The notes beneath the pieces were generated by a model. It had not been told where the DNA came from and ran no database searches. It saw only the letters and a list, made by a program, of their open reading frames with translations. A DNA stretch of 64,000 bases, taken from NCBI RefSeq assembly GCF_002355635.1, contig NZ_AP017558.1, positions 1,922,001 through 1,986,000 on the forward strand, read 5' to 3'. Shown one piece after another: positions 16,492-24,969 of this stretch. The position numbers and the translations under genes are program-made. The stretch comes from Halopenitus persicus (GTDB lineage: Archaea; Halobacteriota; Halobacteria; Halobacteriales; Haloferacaceae). The first letter of the stretch is position 1, and every line of letters starts with the position of its first letter.

Positions 16492-16599
16492 ATGAACCAC
16501 GAACCGCCGCCGCAATCGGTATCGCCGTCACCGACGGTTTCGCGGAATGATCGCGATCAGCATCCCGAACGCGAAGGTCCGACGGAGGAGCAATGGTAG
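16492..16599 (+). CDS. 35-residue upstream ORF overlapping the CNNM/CBS gene start
   Basis: A short frame begins MNHEPPPQSVSPSP and ends EEQW, Pro/Glu-rich and without similarity I know. A TATA-like GTTTAGTG at 16462-16469 is about 25-30 bases before its ATG, so it would be the leaderless first cistron. Its TAG lies inside the next start as ATGGTAG, and GGAGGAG just before that ATG can act as a Shine-Dalgarno for the downstream gene. It may be a coupled leader peptide rather than a functional protein. Confidence 0.45.
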   Translation: MNHEPPPQSVSPSPTVSRNDRDQHPEREGPTEEQW

Positions 16600-18074
16600 A
16601 CGTCGCGCTCTCGGTCGGCCGCGTCCTCCTCGCGCTGGTGCTCGTGGGATTGAACGGCTTCTTCGTCGCCGCGGAGTTCGCGTACGTTCGCGTCCGTGCG
16701 ACCGCGGTCGACTCGATGGTCGACCAGGGGAAAACCGGTGCGACGCTGCTGCAGGACGCGATGGAGAGCCTCGACGACTACCTCGCGGTCACCCAGCTCG
16801 GCATCACGATCGCCTCGCTGGGGCTGGGGTGGATCGGCGAGCCAGCGGTGGCGGCGCTCATCGAACCGGTTCTCGGCGGCTTTCTGCCGGCCGAGATCGT
16901 TCACCTGGTCGCGTTCGCGATCGGGTTCGGCGTGATCACGTTCCTCCACGTGGTCTTCGGCGAACTGGCGCCGAAGACGATCGCGATCGCGCAGGCCGAG
17001 CGGATCGCGCTGCTCGTGGCCGCGCCGATGCAGTTCTTCTACTACGTCTTCCTGCCCGGCATCGTCGTCTTCAACGGCACGGCAAACGCCTTCACCAGTC
17101 TGATCGGCGTGCCCCCGGCCTCCGAGACCGACGAGACGCTCACCGAACGCGAACTCCGGATGGCGCTGTCCCACGCCGGTGCGGAGGGCCACGTCGCCGC
17201 CGAGGAGGTCGAGATGATCGACCGCGTCTTCGAGCTCGACGACGTCACCGTTCGTGAGGTGATGGTCCCTCGTCCCGACGTCCGGACCGTGACGGACGAC
17301 CTCACGATCCCGGCCCTGCGGTCGGTGATCGTGGACGCCGGACACACCCGATACCCGGTCGTGGACGCCGACGACCCCGACCAGGTCGTCGGCCTCGTGG
17401 ACGCCAAGGACGTCCTCCGCGCGACCGAGACCACGGGAGCGACCGACGCGGGGCCGACCGCGGGCGACATCTCCCGCGACATCCACGCCGTCCCGGAGAC
17501 CACCGACGTCGCCACGCTCCTGTCGGACCTGCAGGGCCGCAACGTCCAGATGGCGGCCGTGATCGACGAGTGGGGCGTCCTCGCGGGTATCGTCACCATC
17601 GAGGACATCGTGGAGGTCGTCGTCGGCGACATCCGCGACGAGTTCGACGTCGCCGGCGACGAGTCCGAACCCGGACTCGAGCGCCGCGAGGACGGCTCGA
17701 TCGCGGTCGACGGCGGGGTCACGATCGCCGCGGTCAACGCGGAACTCGGGACCGACCTCGACCACGACGCGGTCGAAACGATCGGCGGGATCGTGTTATC
17801 GCAGCTCGACCGCCAACCCGCGGTCGGCGACCGCGTCACGCTCGCCGGCTACGACTTCGAGGTGACCGACGTCGAGGGAATGCGCGTCTCGACGGTCGTC
17901 GTCCGGCCCGAGGGAGACGAGTCGGGTCCGGAGTCGGACGACGGCTCGGATTCGGGAGCGAACGACGGCGCGGGAGAGGACTCGGATTCGGGAGCGAACG
18001 ACTCGACGCGGGCGGACGACCCACGCGGGGATTCGCCGGACGACTCGCCGGACGATTCGGAAGTCGGAACCTGA
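16593..18074 (+). CDS. CNNM (DUF21) / CBS-pair / CorC_HlyC membrane protein
   Basis: A 493-residue protein of the hemolysin C-like/CNNM family, linked to Mg2+ or Na+ transport. Residues 1-180 are the DUF21 membrane domain (LVGLNGFFVAAEFAYVRVR; ITFLHVVFGELAPKTIAI). Residues about 215-330 are a CBS pair (VMVPRPDV ... VGLVDAKDVL ... MAAVIDEWGVLAGIVTIEDI). Residues about 355-435 are the CorC_HlyC domain. The last 55 residues are a repetitive Ser/Asp/Gly tail (DSGANDG-like units). Translation is probably coupled to the short upstream frame. Confidence 0.92.
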   Translation: MVDVALSVGRVLLALVLVGLNGFFVAAEFAYVRVRATAVDSMVDQGKTGATLLQDAMESLDDYLAVTQLGITIASLGLGWIGEPAVAALIEPVLGGFLPAEIVHLVAFAIGFGVITFLHVVFGELAPKTIAIAQAERIALLVAAPMQFFYYVFLPGIVVFNGTANAFTSLIGVPPASETDETLTERELRMALSHAGAEGHVAAEEVEMIDRVFELDDVTVREVMVPRPDVRTVTDDLTIPALRSVIVDAGHTRYPVVDADDPDQVVGLVDAKDVLRATETTGATDAGPTAGDISRDIHAVPETTDVATLLSDLQGRNVQMAAVIDEWGVLAGIVTIEDIVEVVVGDIRDEFDVAGDESEPGLERREDGSIAVDGGVTIAAVNAELGTDLDHDAVETIGGIVLSQLDRQPAVGDRVTLAGYDFEVTDVEGMRVSTVVVRPEGDESGPESDDGSDSGANDGAGEDSDSGANDSTRADDPRGDSPDDSPDDSEVGT

Positions 18075-18080
18075 AACGGG

Positions 18081-18521
18081 TTACTCCGCGTCGTCGGGTT
18101 CCACGGTCGACTCCTCCTCGGTCACGCGGACCGATCCCTCGGCGGTGTCCTTCGGGATCCTGACCTCGAGCGTTCCCGACCGTGTGAGGGTCGCGTCCGC
18201 CCCGGTCGGCGTCACCTCGGCGTCGGCCGGCAGCGTGGCCGACCCCGCGAGCTCCCGACCGCGGCCGGGGAAGACCCACTCCAGTTCGTCTCGCTCCTCG
18301 CGGTCACGCTCCAACCGCACCTCGACGGTCCGGTCGACGAACCGGACGTCGACGTCCGCACCGCGAACGCCGGGCGCGTCGAAGACGACGATGTAGGCGT
18401 CGGGGCCCTCGAGCAGGTCGTGATCGAGGGGTCGACGCTCCTGGATCGATCCCCAGCCGCGACCGACTCGTTCGAGCGCGCTCCGGAGGGCCGTGCGGCC
18501 GACGCCGAGCACCCCCGTCAT
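18081..18521 (-). CDS. Hsp20/alpha-crystallin family small heat-shock protein
   Basis: A 146-residue protein. The middle (residues about 38-125) carries the alpha-crystallin strand pattern: DAYIVVFDAPGVRGADVDVRF, then a late LTRSGTLEVRIPKDT where the usual motif is GVLxxxxP. The N-terminal arm is short and the C-terminus acidic. It is likely a holdase oligomer. Its ATG lies one base after the stop of the small zinc-ribbon gene, so the two share a transcript. Confidence 0.85.
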   Translation of the reverse strand: MTGVLGVGRTALRSALERVGRGWGSIQERRPLDHDLLEGPDAYIVVFDAPGVRGADVDVRFVDRTVEVRLERDREERDELEWVFPGRGRELAGSATLPADAEVTPTGADATLTRSGTLEVRIPKDTAEGSVRVTEEESTVEPDDAE

Positions 18522-18522
18522 C

Positions 18523-18678
18523 TCACACCTCGATGAGCGAGAGGTCCCGGCCGCCGCAGTAGGGACAGCGGAGGTCCTCGACGGTGTGGTCCTCCGGGAC
18601 GTCGTAGGTGTAGTGGTTCTCGAACATGTCGAGCTCGCAGTCCGGGTCGTCGCAGGTGATCTCCTTGGTCGCGGGCAT
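18523..18678 (-). CDS. Small zinc-ribbon protein
   Basis: A 51-residue protein (MPATKEITCDDPDCELDMFE at the start) with Cys pairs CDDPDC and CPYC set about 30 residues apart, giving one zinc ribbon. The ATG at 18678 was chosen because a TATA-like CTTAAG lies about 27 bases upstream. The open frame continues to 18852, but that part has no conserved look. It heads a two-gene unit with the Hsp20 gene. Confidence 0.8.
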   Translation of the reverse strand: MPATKEITCDDPDCELDMFENHYTYDVPEDHTVEDLRCPYCGGRDLSLIEV

Positions 18679-18912
18679 ATCCGTCGATTGGGTCGCCGCC
18701 GGCTTAAGGACGGTGGAGCCGGCGTCATTCAACTCCTGCACGCGCTCGCGGACCGTCACCGACGTCGCCGACGATCGGACCACCGTGCGGGGAGCGCCGC
18801 CGGGGACGTTCGTTCCGTGGTACCACTCGTCTCCCGATAACCGGCGTCTCACCCGGTGACGCGTCCGTCACCTCCAGGAACCGTTATCCGGATCGCGTCC
18901 CTATGAGCGCGT

Positions 18913-19944
18913 ATGAACCAACTCGTGAACGGCGAGTGGCGGACCGACGCCTACGAGACGACCGACGAGTCGGGCGCCTTCGAACGGCAGACCACCACGT
19001 TCCGGAACTGGATGGTCGGGTCGGAGATCCCCGCCCACGTCGACGCCGAGCCCGACGAGCGCTTCGAGCCGGAGCCGGGGCGGTATCACCTCTACGTTTC
19101 CTACGCGTGTCCGTGGGCCCACCGGGCCCTTCTCGCGCGGTCGATCCTCGGGCTCGAGGACGTCATCGACGTCTCGGTCGTCGACCCCTGGCGTGGCGAG
19201 GACGGCTGGCAGTTCACGCCCGAAAAGGAGGGGTGTACCCCCGACCGCGTCCACGGCAGCGACTACCTCCGGGAGCTGTACGTCCGCGCGGACCCCGACG
19301 CGACCTGCCGGGTGACCGTCCCGGTCCTCTACGACACCGTCGAGGACACCATCGTCAACAACGAGTCGCGCGAGATCCTCCGGATGCTCGATACGGCCTT
19401 CACCGACCTCGGGAACGGCCGCCGCCTCCTCCCCGAGGACGACGAAGCCATCGAGCGCGTCGACGAGATCATCACGGCCATCTACGAGCCGATCAACAAC
19501 GGCGTCTACCGCGCCGGCTTCGCCACCTCCCAGTCGGCCTACGACGAGGCCATCGACGAGCTCTTCGACGCGCTCGACCACTGGGACGAGGTGCTGGCCG
19601 ATAGTCGGTTCCTCGCCGGCGACGAGCTCACCGAGGCCGACCTCTGTATGTTCACCACCCTGATCAGATTCGACCACGTCTACCACACCCACTTCATGTG
19701 CAACGTTCGGGCGATCCACGAGTACGAGCACCTCTGGCCGTACCTGCGCGACCTCTATCAGCTGCCCGGCGTGGCCGAGACCGTCGACCTGGACCACATC
19801 ACGGAACACTACTACACGACCCATCCCGACGTCACTCCCTCCGGGATCATCGCCCGCGGCCCGGACCTCGACTTCGAGGCTCCCCACGATCGGGAGCAGC
19901 TCGCCGACGATCGGACGCCGGTCGAACCGGTCGAGGCCGAGTAA
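18913..19944 (+). CDS. Xi-class glutathione S-transferase / glutathionyl-hydroquinone reductase homologue
   Basis: A 343-residue protein. The thioredoxin-like domain carries the catalytic motif SYACPWAHR (Cys66). TVPVLYDTVEDTIVNNESREI is the hallmark of the YqjG/PcpF/ECM4 family, and the helical C-terminal domain (from about residue 170) includes FLAGDELTEADLCMFTTLIRFD. Family members reduce glutathionyl-hydroquinones using two glutathiones. Haloarchaea use gamma-glutamylcysteine instead of glutathione, so that thiol is the probable co-substrate. A TATA-like CGTTATCC is 28 bases upstream. Confidence 0.92.
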   Translation: MNQLVNGEWRTDAYETTDESGAFERQTTTFRNWMVGSEIPAHVDAEPDERFEPEPGRYHLYVSYACPWAHRALLARSILGLEDVIDVSVVDPWRGEDGWQFTPEKEGCTPDRVHGSDYLRELYVRADPDATCRVTVPVLYDTVEDTIVNNESREILRMLDTAFTDLGNGRRLLPEDDEAIERVDEIITAIYEPINNGVYRAGFATSQSAYDEAIDELFDALDHWDEVLADSRFLAGDELTEADLCMFTTLIRFDHVYHTHFMCNVRAIHEYEHLWPYLRDLYQLPGVAETVDLDHITEHYYTTHPDVTPSGIIARGPDLDFEAPHDREQLADDRTPVEPVEAE

Positions 19945-19973
19945 CGATCGAGCCGAGTAACGATCGAGCCGAG
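19937..19973. repeat. 16-base tandem duplication spanning a stop codon
   Basis: CCGAGTAACGATCGAG occurs twice, followed by a five-base partial third copy. The first copy contains the last Glu codon and TAA of the GST gene. Confidence 0.9.
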
Positions 19974-19997
19974 GACCGGTCGTTTTCGTCCGGGGCG

Positions 19998-20837
19998 CTA
20001 TCGGTCGTTTTCGTCCGGGTCCGTTTCGTCCGCTTTTCGCGCGTCCGTTTCGTCCGCCTCATCCGTGTCCGTTCTCACCTCATCCTCGTCCGCGAACGAT
20101 CCCCGTCGGATCGCCGCCTCGGCGGCGGCGAGCGCCTCCTCGCGGTCGAAGGAGTCGATGACGTACGCCAGCTCCTCCGGCGGCGCGTCGGCCAGCCGGC
20201 GGGCGTGGTGGGTGATGTTGGGCACCGCCCGGAGGACGTTGTCGATGATCGGCACCGTCGCGGCCCGCGCCGACCGGGAGCCGGGATTCAAGTCGATCAC
20301 GATCTCCGTCTTCCCGGTCTCCCCGAGCGCCTCGGCGCGGTCCCCGTCCTCCAGGGGGACGAGCACGACGTCGGCGGCGCCGATCCCGTCGGCGTCGACC
20401 GTCGCGCGCTCGTGGGACAGCCCCGGGATCCGGCCGTCGGCAGTCAATCCCTTGACCTCCTCAGCTCCGTGATCGCGGAGATGGGCGGCGATCCGCTCCA
20501 TCCGCTCGGTCGTGCGGTTGAACAGGTTGACCTCGATGTCGGCCCCGGTCGTCGCCGCCAGCTCGACGATCGCCTCGGGCACGAGGGCGGCGACGTTCCC
20601 GTTGACCGAGAGCACGGGATGGTCGGCGGCGAGCAGGTGGGCGGCCGCGGCGCGTTCGGCGTCGCCGGCCGACGGGATCGTCTCCTCGCCGAGCAGGTAG
20701 TCGAAGGCCTCGCCGCGCCCTTGCGCGATCAGGCCCTGTCTCGAGGTGATCCCCTCGTCGACGCCCGCCTCGATCCGGTGTCGCGTCAGCAACGACTCGT
20801 ATCGCGGGTGATCCTCGGGGATCTCGGCGTCGGTCAT
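19998..20837 (-). CDS. 4-phosphopantoate--beta-alanine ligase (phosphopantothenate synthetase)
   Basis: A 279-residue archaeal CoA-pathway enzyme (former DUF137). It joins 4-phosphopantoate to beta-alanine, replacing bacterial PanC. Recognisable blocks are SLLTRHRIEAGVDEGITSRQGLIAQGRGEAFDYLLG at the N-terminus, HPVLSVNGNVAAL, ADIEVNLFNRTTERM and IVIDLNPGSRSARAATVPIIDNVLRAVPN. The last 25 residues are an Asp/Glu/Thr tail encoded by short repeats. The ATG at 20837 follows a TATA-like ACTTTTAAAC about 27 bases upstream. Confidence 0.92.
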   Translation of the reverse strand: MTDAEIPEDHPRYESLLTRHRIEAGVDEGITSRQGLIAQGRGEAFDYLLGEETIPSAGDAERAAAAHLLAADHPVLSVNGNVAALVPEAIVELAATTGADIEVNLFNRTTERMERIAAHLRDHGAEEVKGLTADGRIPGLSHERATVDADGIGAADVVLVPLEDGDRAEALGETGKTEIVIDLNPGSRSARAATVPIIDNVLRAVPNITHHARRLADAPPEELAYVIDSFDREEALAAAEAAIRRGSFADEDEVRTDTDEADETDARKADETDPDENDR

Positions 20838-20903
20838 ACCCCGGCTTCGGGGACCGTCGTTTAAAAGTGTTCCATCGATCGTGGCGATCGTCACTCGCCC
20901 GCC

Positions 20904-20953
20904 CGGTCAGCGAAGCCCCTCGTCGTTCCGAGTTCGGTCAGCGAAGCCCCTCG
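20904..20953. repeat. Spaced 19-base direct repeat at the 3' end of the Ogt-like gene
   Basis: CGGTCAGCGAAGCCCCTCG lies at 20904-20922 and 20935-20953. The second copy covers the last codons and stop of the minus-strand Ogt-like gene; the first is an extra copy just beyond it. Confidence 0.85.
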
Positions 20954-21408
20954 ACGTCACGAAACGTCCCGCGGACGGACCCGGGCGTCGCGTACGGGCC
21001 GCCCTCGACGCGGTGATCGGGGATCACCAACGGCGCCGGATTCTCGTTCAGCGCCGCCCGCACGAACTCGAGGTCCTCCGGGTCGTTGTCGTCCCGACCG
21101 GCCAGCCGGGTGAGCCGGCTGAGCGACGCCGATTCGCCGTACGGCAGGTTCCGGGCCGCCTCGAGGACCTCGCGGCGGTCGGTCGGAAGGGTGAGGCCCA
21201 GATCGACGTCCGCGAACGACTCCTCTTCCCCGGCCAGGTACGCGTCGATCCGGTCGAGCAGCTCGTGATCCTCCTCGGCGTCCTCGGGGACGTCGGCCGG
21301 GAACGAGACGGAGATGACGTGGCCGCTCGCGAACCCCACCTCGACGGCCCGGTCGAGGGCCGAGTACGAGCGCGCGTAGACGCCCGTCGTCCCGCCGAAG
21401 CTCACCAT
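20938..21408 (-). CDS. Alkyltransferase-like protein (Ogt/MGMT fold, catalytic Cys replaced by Asp)
   Basis: A 156-residue protein with the DNA-alkyltransferase C-terminal fold. The winged-helix segment is NLPYGESASLSRLTRLAG, followed by ALNENPAPLVIPDHRVEGG. In active Ogt/MGMT the last motif is (I/V)PCHRV with the alkyl-accepting Cys. Here it is IPDHRV, so it cannot accept an alkyl group. Alkyltransferase-like (ATL) proteins of this kind bind alkylguanine and recruit nucleotide excision repair. The ATG at 21408 is the only in-frame ATG; the frame stays open to 21507. Confidence 0.82.
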   Translation of the reverse strand: MVSFGGTTGVYARSYSALDRAVEVGFASGHVISVSFPADVPEDAEEDHELLDRIDAYLAGEEESFADVDLGLTLPTDRREVLEAARNLPYGESASLSRLTRLAGRDDNDPEDLEFVRAALNENPAPLVIPDHRVEGGPYATPGSVRGTFRDVEGLR

Positions 21409-21530
21409 CTCGACCGCCTCCGGTCCGGCCGCCCTCGATTCGACCGCGGTCGCCGTCCGTCGTTCCGGTCGGACACCCTCCGCCGTTCGTCGCTTCGGTC
21501 GCGATTCTCACGACGGTCGATCGATCTCAT
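21402..21530 (-). CDS. Possible 42-residue Arg-rich leader ORF before the Ogt-like gene
   Basis: A short frame starting MRSIDRRENRDR and ending RRSRW begins just after a minus-strand TATA box (CTTATAAA, plus 21550-21557), at the expected leaderless start. Its TGA overlaps the next ATG as ATGGTGA. Arg-rich short frames arise easily in GC-rich DNA, so this may be only the 5' leader of the repair gene. Confidence 0.25.
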   Translation of the reverse strand: MRSIDRRENRDRSDERRRVSDRNDGRRPRSNRGRPDRRRSRW

Positions 21531-21549
21531 AGCCGTTCGTACGGCGTCC

Positions 21550-21583
21550 GTTTATAAGGGGTTTCGCTTTCATTTATATAAAA
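21550..21583. promoter_or_regulatory. Divergent TATA boxes upstream of trpC and the Ogt-like gene
   Basis: TTTATAAG at 21551-21558 reads as CTTATAAA for the minus-strand gene. TTTATATAAAA at 21573-21583 is a strong plus-strand TATA box 110 bases before the trpC ATG. A second weaker plus-strand box, CCTTATGAA (21659-21667), sits at leaderless spacing from trpC. Confidence 0.55.
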
Positions 21584-21609
21584 CCGAGCTCGACGGCCGG
21601 CTTCGCCGA

Positions 21610-21666
21610 ATGAAAAACGCCACCGCCGACCGTGTCCGCTCCTCGCCGGGTGCGCAAGCCTTATGA
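21610..21666 (+). CDS. Possible 18-residue leader peptide upstream of trpC
   Basis: MKNATADRVRSSPGAQAL starts about 30 bases after the strong TATA box, at the expected leaderless position, and stops 26 bases before trpC. It contains no Trp codon, so classic attenuation is not indicated. It may be incidental. Confidence 0.25.
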   Translation: MKNATADRVRSSPGAQAL

Positions 21667-21692
21667 ACAGATACGTACATTAGTGATCAGTA

Positions 21693-22574
21693 ATGGACGA
21701 TGGGATGAAGGACGATGGGATGAACGATCTCGCGCCGGCGGTCCGGTCGATCCTGGAGGCGTCCGCGTCTCGATCGGGCGGCGACGGACGCATCGACGTC
21801 GACCCCCGCGATCTCGAGGCGGCGTTCGCGGCGGCCGAACCCGACGGAACGCCGGTGATCGCGGAAGTCAAGCCGACCAGTCCAACCACCGATGGAACAC
21901 GCGAGGACGACCCGGTCGATCTCGCGACGCAAATGGTCGCGGGCGGGGCGGCCGCGCTCTCGGTGTTGACCGAACCCGAGCACTTCGGCGGGTCGACCGG
22001 GACGCTCGAGCGCGTTCGCGAGGCGGTCGACGTCCCCGTTCTTCGCAAGGACTTCCTCGTGCACGAGGGGCAGCTGGATGCCGTCGCCAGCGACGTCGTC
22101 CTGCTGATCGCCCGATTCCTCGGCGACGACCTCGAGCCGATGCTCGCGGCCGCTCGCGACCGCGGCTTCCAGGTTCTCGTCGAGGTCCACGACCGCGCGG
22201 AACTGGACCGGGCGATCGCCGCCGGGGCGCGTTTCGTCGGCGTCAACAACCGCGATCTGGCGAAGCTCGAGGTCGACCTCGGGACCTTCGAGGACGTCGC
22301 GCCCCAGGCTCCCGAGGACGTCACCCTGATCGCGGAAAGCGGCGTCACGACCGCCGCGGACGCGCGCCGGATGCGCGCGGCCGGCGCGGACGCGCTGTTG
22401 ATCGGGAGCGCCATAATGGACGGGGACGTTCGTTCGAACGTCCACCGATTCGTGACCGCCGACGCCAGCACCGACGCCAGCGCAAACGACGCCGATGCTT
22501 GCGAGACGACCGACGCCGATGCTGGCGGAACGATCGACGACAGCACCGCAACCCGCACCGTCGCCGACGAGTGA
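21693..22574 (+). CDS. trpC: Indole-3-glycerol-phosphate synthase
   Basis: A 293-residue TIM-barrel enzyme closing the indole ring in tryptophan synthesis. Visible blocks are [18 protein letters not shown] (catalytic Lys), [45 protein letters not shown] and [31 protein letters not shown] (phosphate loop). A disordered Asp/Ala/Thr tail of about 40 residues extends the usual length. The extreme N-terminus repeats DDGM from a GACGATGGGATGA duplication, so starts at 21705 or 21720 are possible. It heads the haloarchaeal order trpC-trpB-trpA. Confidence 0.95.
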   Translation: MDDGMKDDGMNDLAPAVRSILEASASRSGGDGRIDVDPRDLEAAFAAAEPDGTPVIAEVKPTSPTTDGTREDDPVDLATQMVAGGAAALSVLTEPEHFGGSTGTLERVREAVDVPVLRKDFLVHEGQLDAVASDVVLLIARFLGDDLEPMLAAARDRGFQVLVEVHDRAELDRAIAAGARFVGVNNRDLAKLEVDLGTFEDVAPQAPEDVTLIAESGVTTAADARRMRAAGADALLIGSAIMDGDVRSNVHRFVTADASTDASANDADACETTDADAGGTIDDSTATRTVADE

Positions 22575-22635
22575 TGTGCGGCGACGACGCCATTCGAACG
22601 CCAACCCTCACGATGATCGAACCCACAGCCACCCT

Positions 22636-24024
22636 ATGAGCGAGATGACACCGACCACCGACGACGAGGAGACGAAGCGATCGACCGCGATGAATCCGGC
22701 CGATCCGGCCGACCCGACCCCGGTCCCCGGCGAGACTGACGGGAAGTTCGGCCGCTACGGCGGCCAGTACGTTCCCGAGGCGCTGATGCCCGCGATCGAG
22801 GAGCTGACCGACGCCTACGAGCGGTACGTCCTCGAGAACCAGGACGGCTTCATGGACGAGTTCCGCCGCTGCCTCCGGGAGTTCGGCGGGCGCCCGACGC
22901 CGCTCCAGCACGCCGAGCGCCTCTCCGATCGGTACGACCGGGACGTCTATCTGAAGCGGGAGGACCTGCTCCACGGCGGCGCGCACAAGCTCAACAACGC
23001 GCTCGGGCAGGTACTGCTGGCGAAGTATATGGGCAAAGAACGGGTCATCGCGGAGACCGGCGCCGGCCAGCACGGGACCGCCACGGCGATGGCGGCCGCC
23101 CACCTCGACATGCCCTGTGAGGTGTACATGGGCGAACGCGACATCAACCGCCAGCGGCCCAACGTCTTCCGAATGACGCTCAACGGGGCGACGGTGACCC
23201 CGGTAACGGCCGGCCGCGGCACGCTCAAGGAGGCGATCTCCGAGACGATGCGCGACTGGGCGGGGTCCGTCGAGGACACCCACTACGTCATCGGCAGCGT
23301 CGTCGGACCGCATCCCTTCCCGGCGATGGTCCGTGACTTCCAGTCGGTCGTCTCGGAGGAGGCGCGCCGGCAGGCGCTGGAGACGATCGGCGAACTTCCG
23401 ACCGACGTGGTCGCGTGCGCCGGCGGCGGCTCGAACACGATGGGCTCGTTCGCCGCCTTCCTCGAGGACGAACGCGTCTCGTTACACGCCGTCGAGGCGG
23501 GCGGCGCGGATCTCTCGATCGACGAGGCGGCGGGCGTCGCGCCCAACTCGGCGTCGCTGTACGCCGGCGAGGAGGGCGTCCTCCACGGCGCGCGCACGAA
23601 GCTGCTCCAGGACGCACACGGCCAGATCGTCGAGAGCCACTCGGTCTCAGCCGGACTCGATTACGCCGGCGTCGGCCCCGAGCTCGCGCACCTCGTCGAT
23701 GAGGGACGCGTCACCCCGGCCGCCGTGGACGACGACCAAGCGCTGGAGGCGTTCCATCTCCTCTCGCGCACCGAGGGGATCATTCCGGCGCTCGAGTCCG
23801 CTCACGCGCTCGCGTACCTCGAGGACGTTGCGGGCCCCGACGCCGACGCAGACGCCGGGGGCGGGAACGGGACGGCCGATCAGGAGGCGGACGCGCTCGG
23901 CGAGACGGTGGTCGTCACCGTCTCCGGACGCGGCGACAAGGACCTCGAAACCGTGATTGAGGAGACCGCCGACCGCGACATCGACGGCGCGCCGGACATG
24001 TCCGCGTTCACGGGGGGGATCTAG
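22636..24024 (+). CDS. trpB: Tryptophan synthase beta subunit
   Basis: A 462-residue PLP enzyme condensing indole with serine. Key parts are [16 protein letters not shown], the PLP lysine K118 in [13 protein letters not shown], the catalytic-Glu loop [10 protein letters not shown], the phosphate loop [10 protein letters not shown], and a late [11 protein letters not shown]. The N-terminus carries about 33 variable residues. A 20-residue Asp/Gly insert ([11 protein letters not shown]) falls near the C-terminus. The start ATG at 22636 is 61 bases after trpC, and the stop touches the trpA ATG. Confidence 0.96.
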   Translation: MSEMTPTTDDEETKRSTAMNPADPADPTPVPGETDGKFGRYGGQYVPEALMPAIEELTDAYERYVLENQDGFMDEFRRCLREFGGRPTPLQHAERLSDRYDRDVYLKREDLLHGGAHKLNNALGQVLLAKYMGKERVIAETGAGQHGTATAMAAAHLDMPCEVYMGERDINRQRPNVFRMTLNGATVTPVTAGRGTLKEAISETMRDWAGSVEDTHYVIGSVVGPHPFPAMVRDFQSVVSEEARRQALETIGELPTDVVACAGGGSNTMGSFAAFLEDERVSLHAVEAGGADLSIDEAAGVAPNSASLYAGEEGVLHGARTKLLQDAHGQIVESHSVSAGLDYAGVGPELAHLVDEGRVTPAAVDDDQALEAFHLLSRTEGIIPALESAHALAYLEDVAGPDADADAGGGNGTADQEADALGETVVVTVSGRGDKDLETVIEETADRDIDGAPDMSAFTGGI

Positions 24025-24969
24025 ATGACGGAGCCGACGGCCGACCGGGAGACCGATGTCGCCGCGGCGGACCGCGAGGCGGAGGCCGTGACGGCCGACC
24101 GGGAGACCGACGCCGCGACGGCGACCGGCAACAGCGAGGCGATCGCGCGGGCGTTCGCGGACGGCCCGGCGTACGTCCCGTACCTCGCGGTCGGCGACCC
24201 GGACTACGAGTCCTCCCTCGAGTACGTCGAGGCGCTCGAGCGCGGCGGCGCCGACCTCATCGAGCTCGGGCTGCCCTTCTCGGAGCCGATCGCTGAGGGG
24301 CCGACCATCCAGGGTGCCGTCGTCCGCGCGCTCGAGGGCGGTATGACCCCGGACCGCTTCTTCGAGTTCGTCGAGGACCTCGACGTCGACGTTCCGCTCG
24401 TCTGTATGACCTACTACAACCTCATCTACCAGTGGGGCGATGCGGAGGGACCGCGTCCGTTCGTCGAGCGCGCCGCCGACGCGGGGTTGGAGGGATTCGT
24501 CGTGCCCGACCTCCCGGCCGAGGAGGCCGATCCCCTGCGGGACGCCTGCGACGAGTTCGGCCTCGATCTGGTGTTCATCGTCGCCCCGACCACCGAGGGC
24601 GACCGACTCGACCGGATCATGAGCCGGGTCTCCGGATACGTCTACGTCCAGGCCCGGCTCGGAACGACCGGCGCACAGGACGACGTCTCGGACCACACGG
24701 CGGCCAGCCTCGACCGGCTTCGGGAGTACGACGTCCCGAAGGCGGTCGGGTTCGGGATCTCGTCGGGCGAACACGCCGAGCGGATCGTCGAGGCCGGCGC
24801 GGACGGGATCATCGTCGGGTCGGCGCTGGTCGACATCGTCGCAGCGGGCGTCGAGTCGGACCGCTCGACCGAGGCGGTCGCCGACCAGCTCGAGTCGCTC
24901 TCGCGGGAGCTCGTCGAGGGCGCCGACCGCGGTTATCAGGCGCGGTCGTCGGTCGCCGACTCGCGCTGA
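24025..24969 (+). CDS. trpA: Tryptophan synthase alpha subunit
   Basis: A 314-residue TIM-barrel lyase releasing indole from indole-3-glycerol phosphate. The first 35 residues are repetitive (TADRET units), and the fold begins at [14 protein letters not shown]. The catalytic region reads [20 protein letters not shown]. The Glu equivalent to E. coli E49 is present, but E. coli D60 (in LADGP) is Glu here. [14 protein letters not shown] and [14 protein letters not shown] complete the active site. The ATG immediately follows the trpB TAG. Confidence 0.94.
   Translation: MTEPTADRETDVAAADREAEAVTADRETDAATATGNSEAIARAFADGPAYVPYLAVGDPDYESSLEYVEALERGGADLIELGLPFSEPIAEGPTIQGAVVRALEGGMTPDRFFEFVEDLDVDVPLVCMTYYNLIYQWGDAEGPRPFVERAADAGLEGFVVPDLPAEEADPLRDACDEFGLDLVFIVAPTTEGDRLDRIMSRVSGYVYVQARLGTTGAQDDVSDHTAASLDRLREYDVPKAVGFGISSGEHAERIVEAGADGIIVGSALVDIVAAGVESDRSTEAVADQLESLSRELVEGADRGYQARSSVADSR

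Noticed and set aside
16557-17765. 402-residue minus-strand frame
   Set aside because: It is antisense to the CNNM/CBS protein, which has full domain support.
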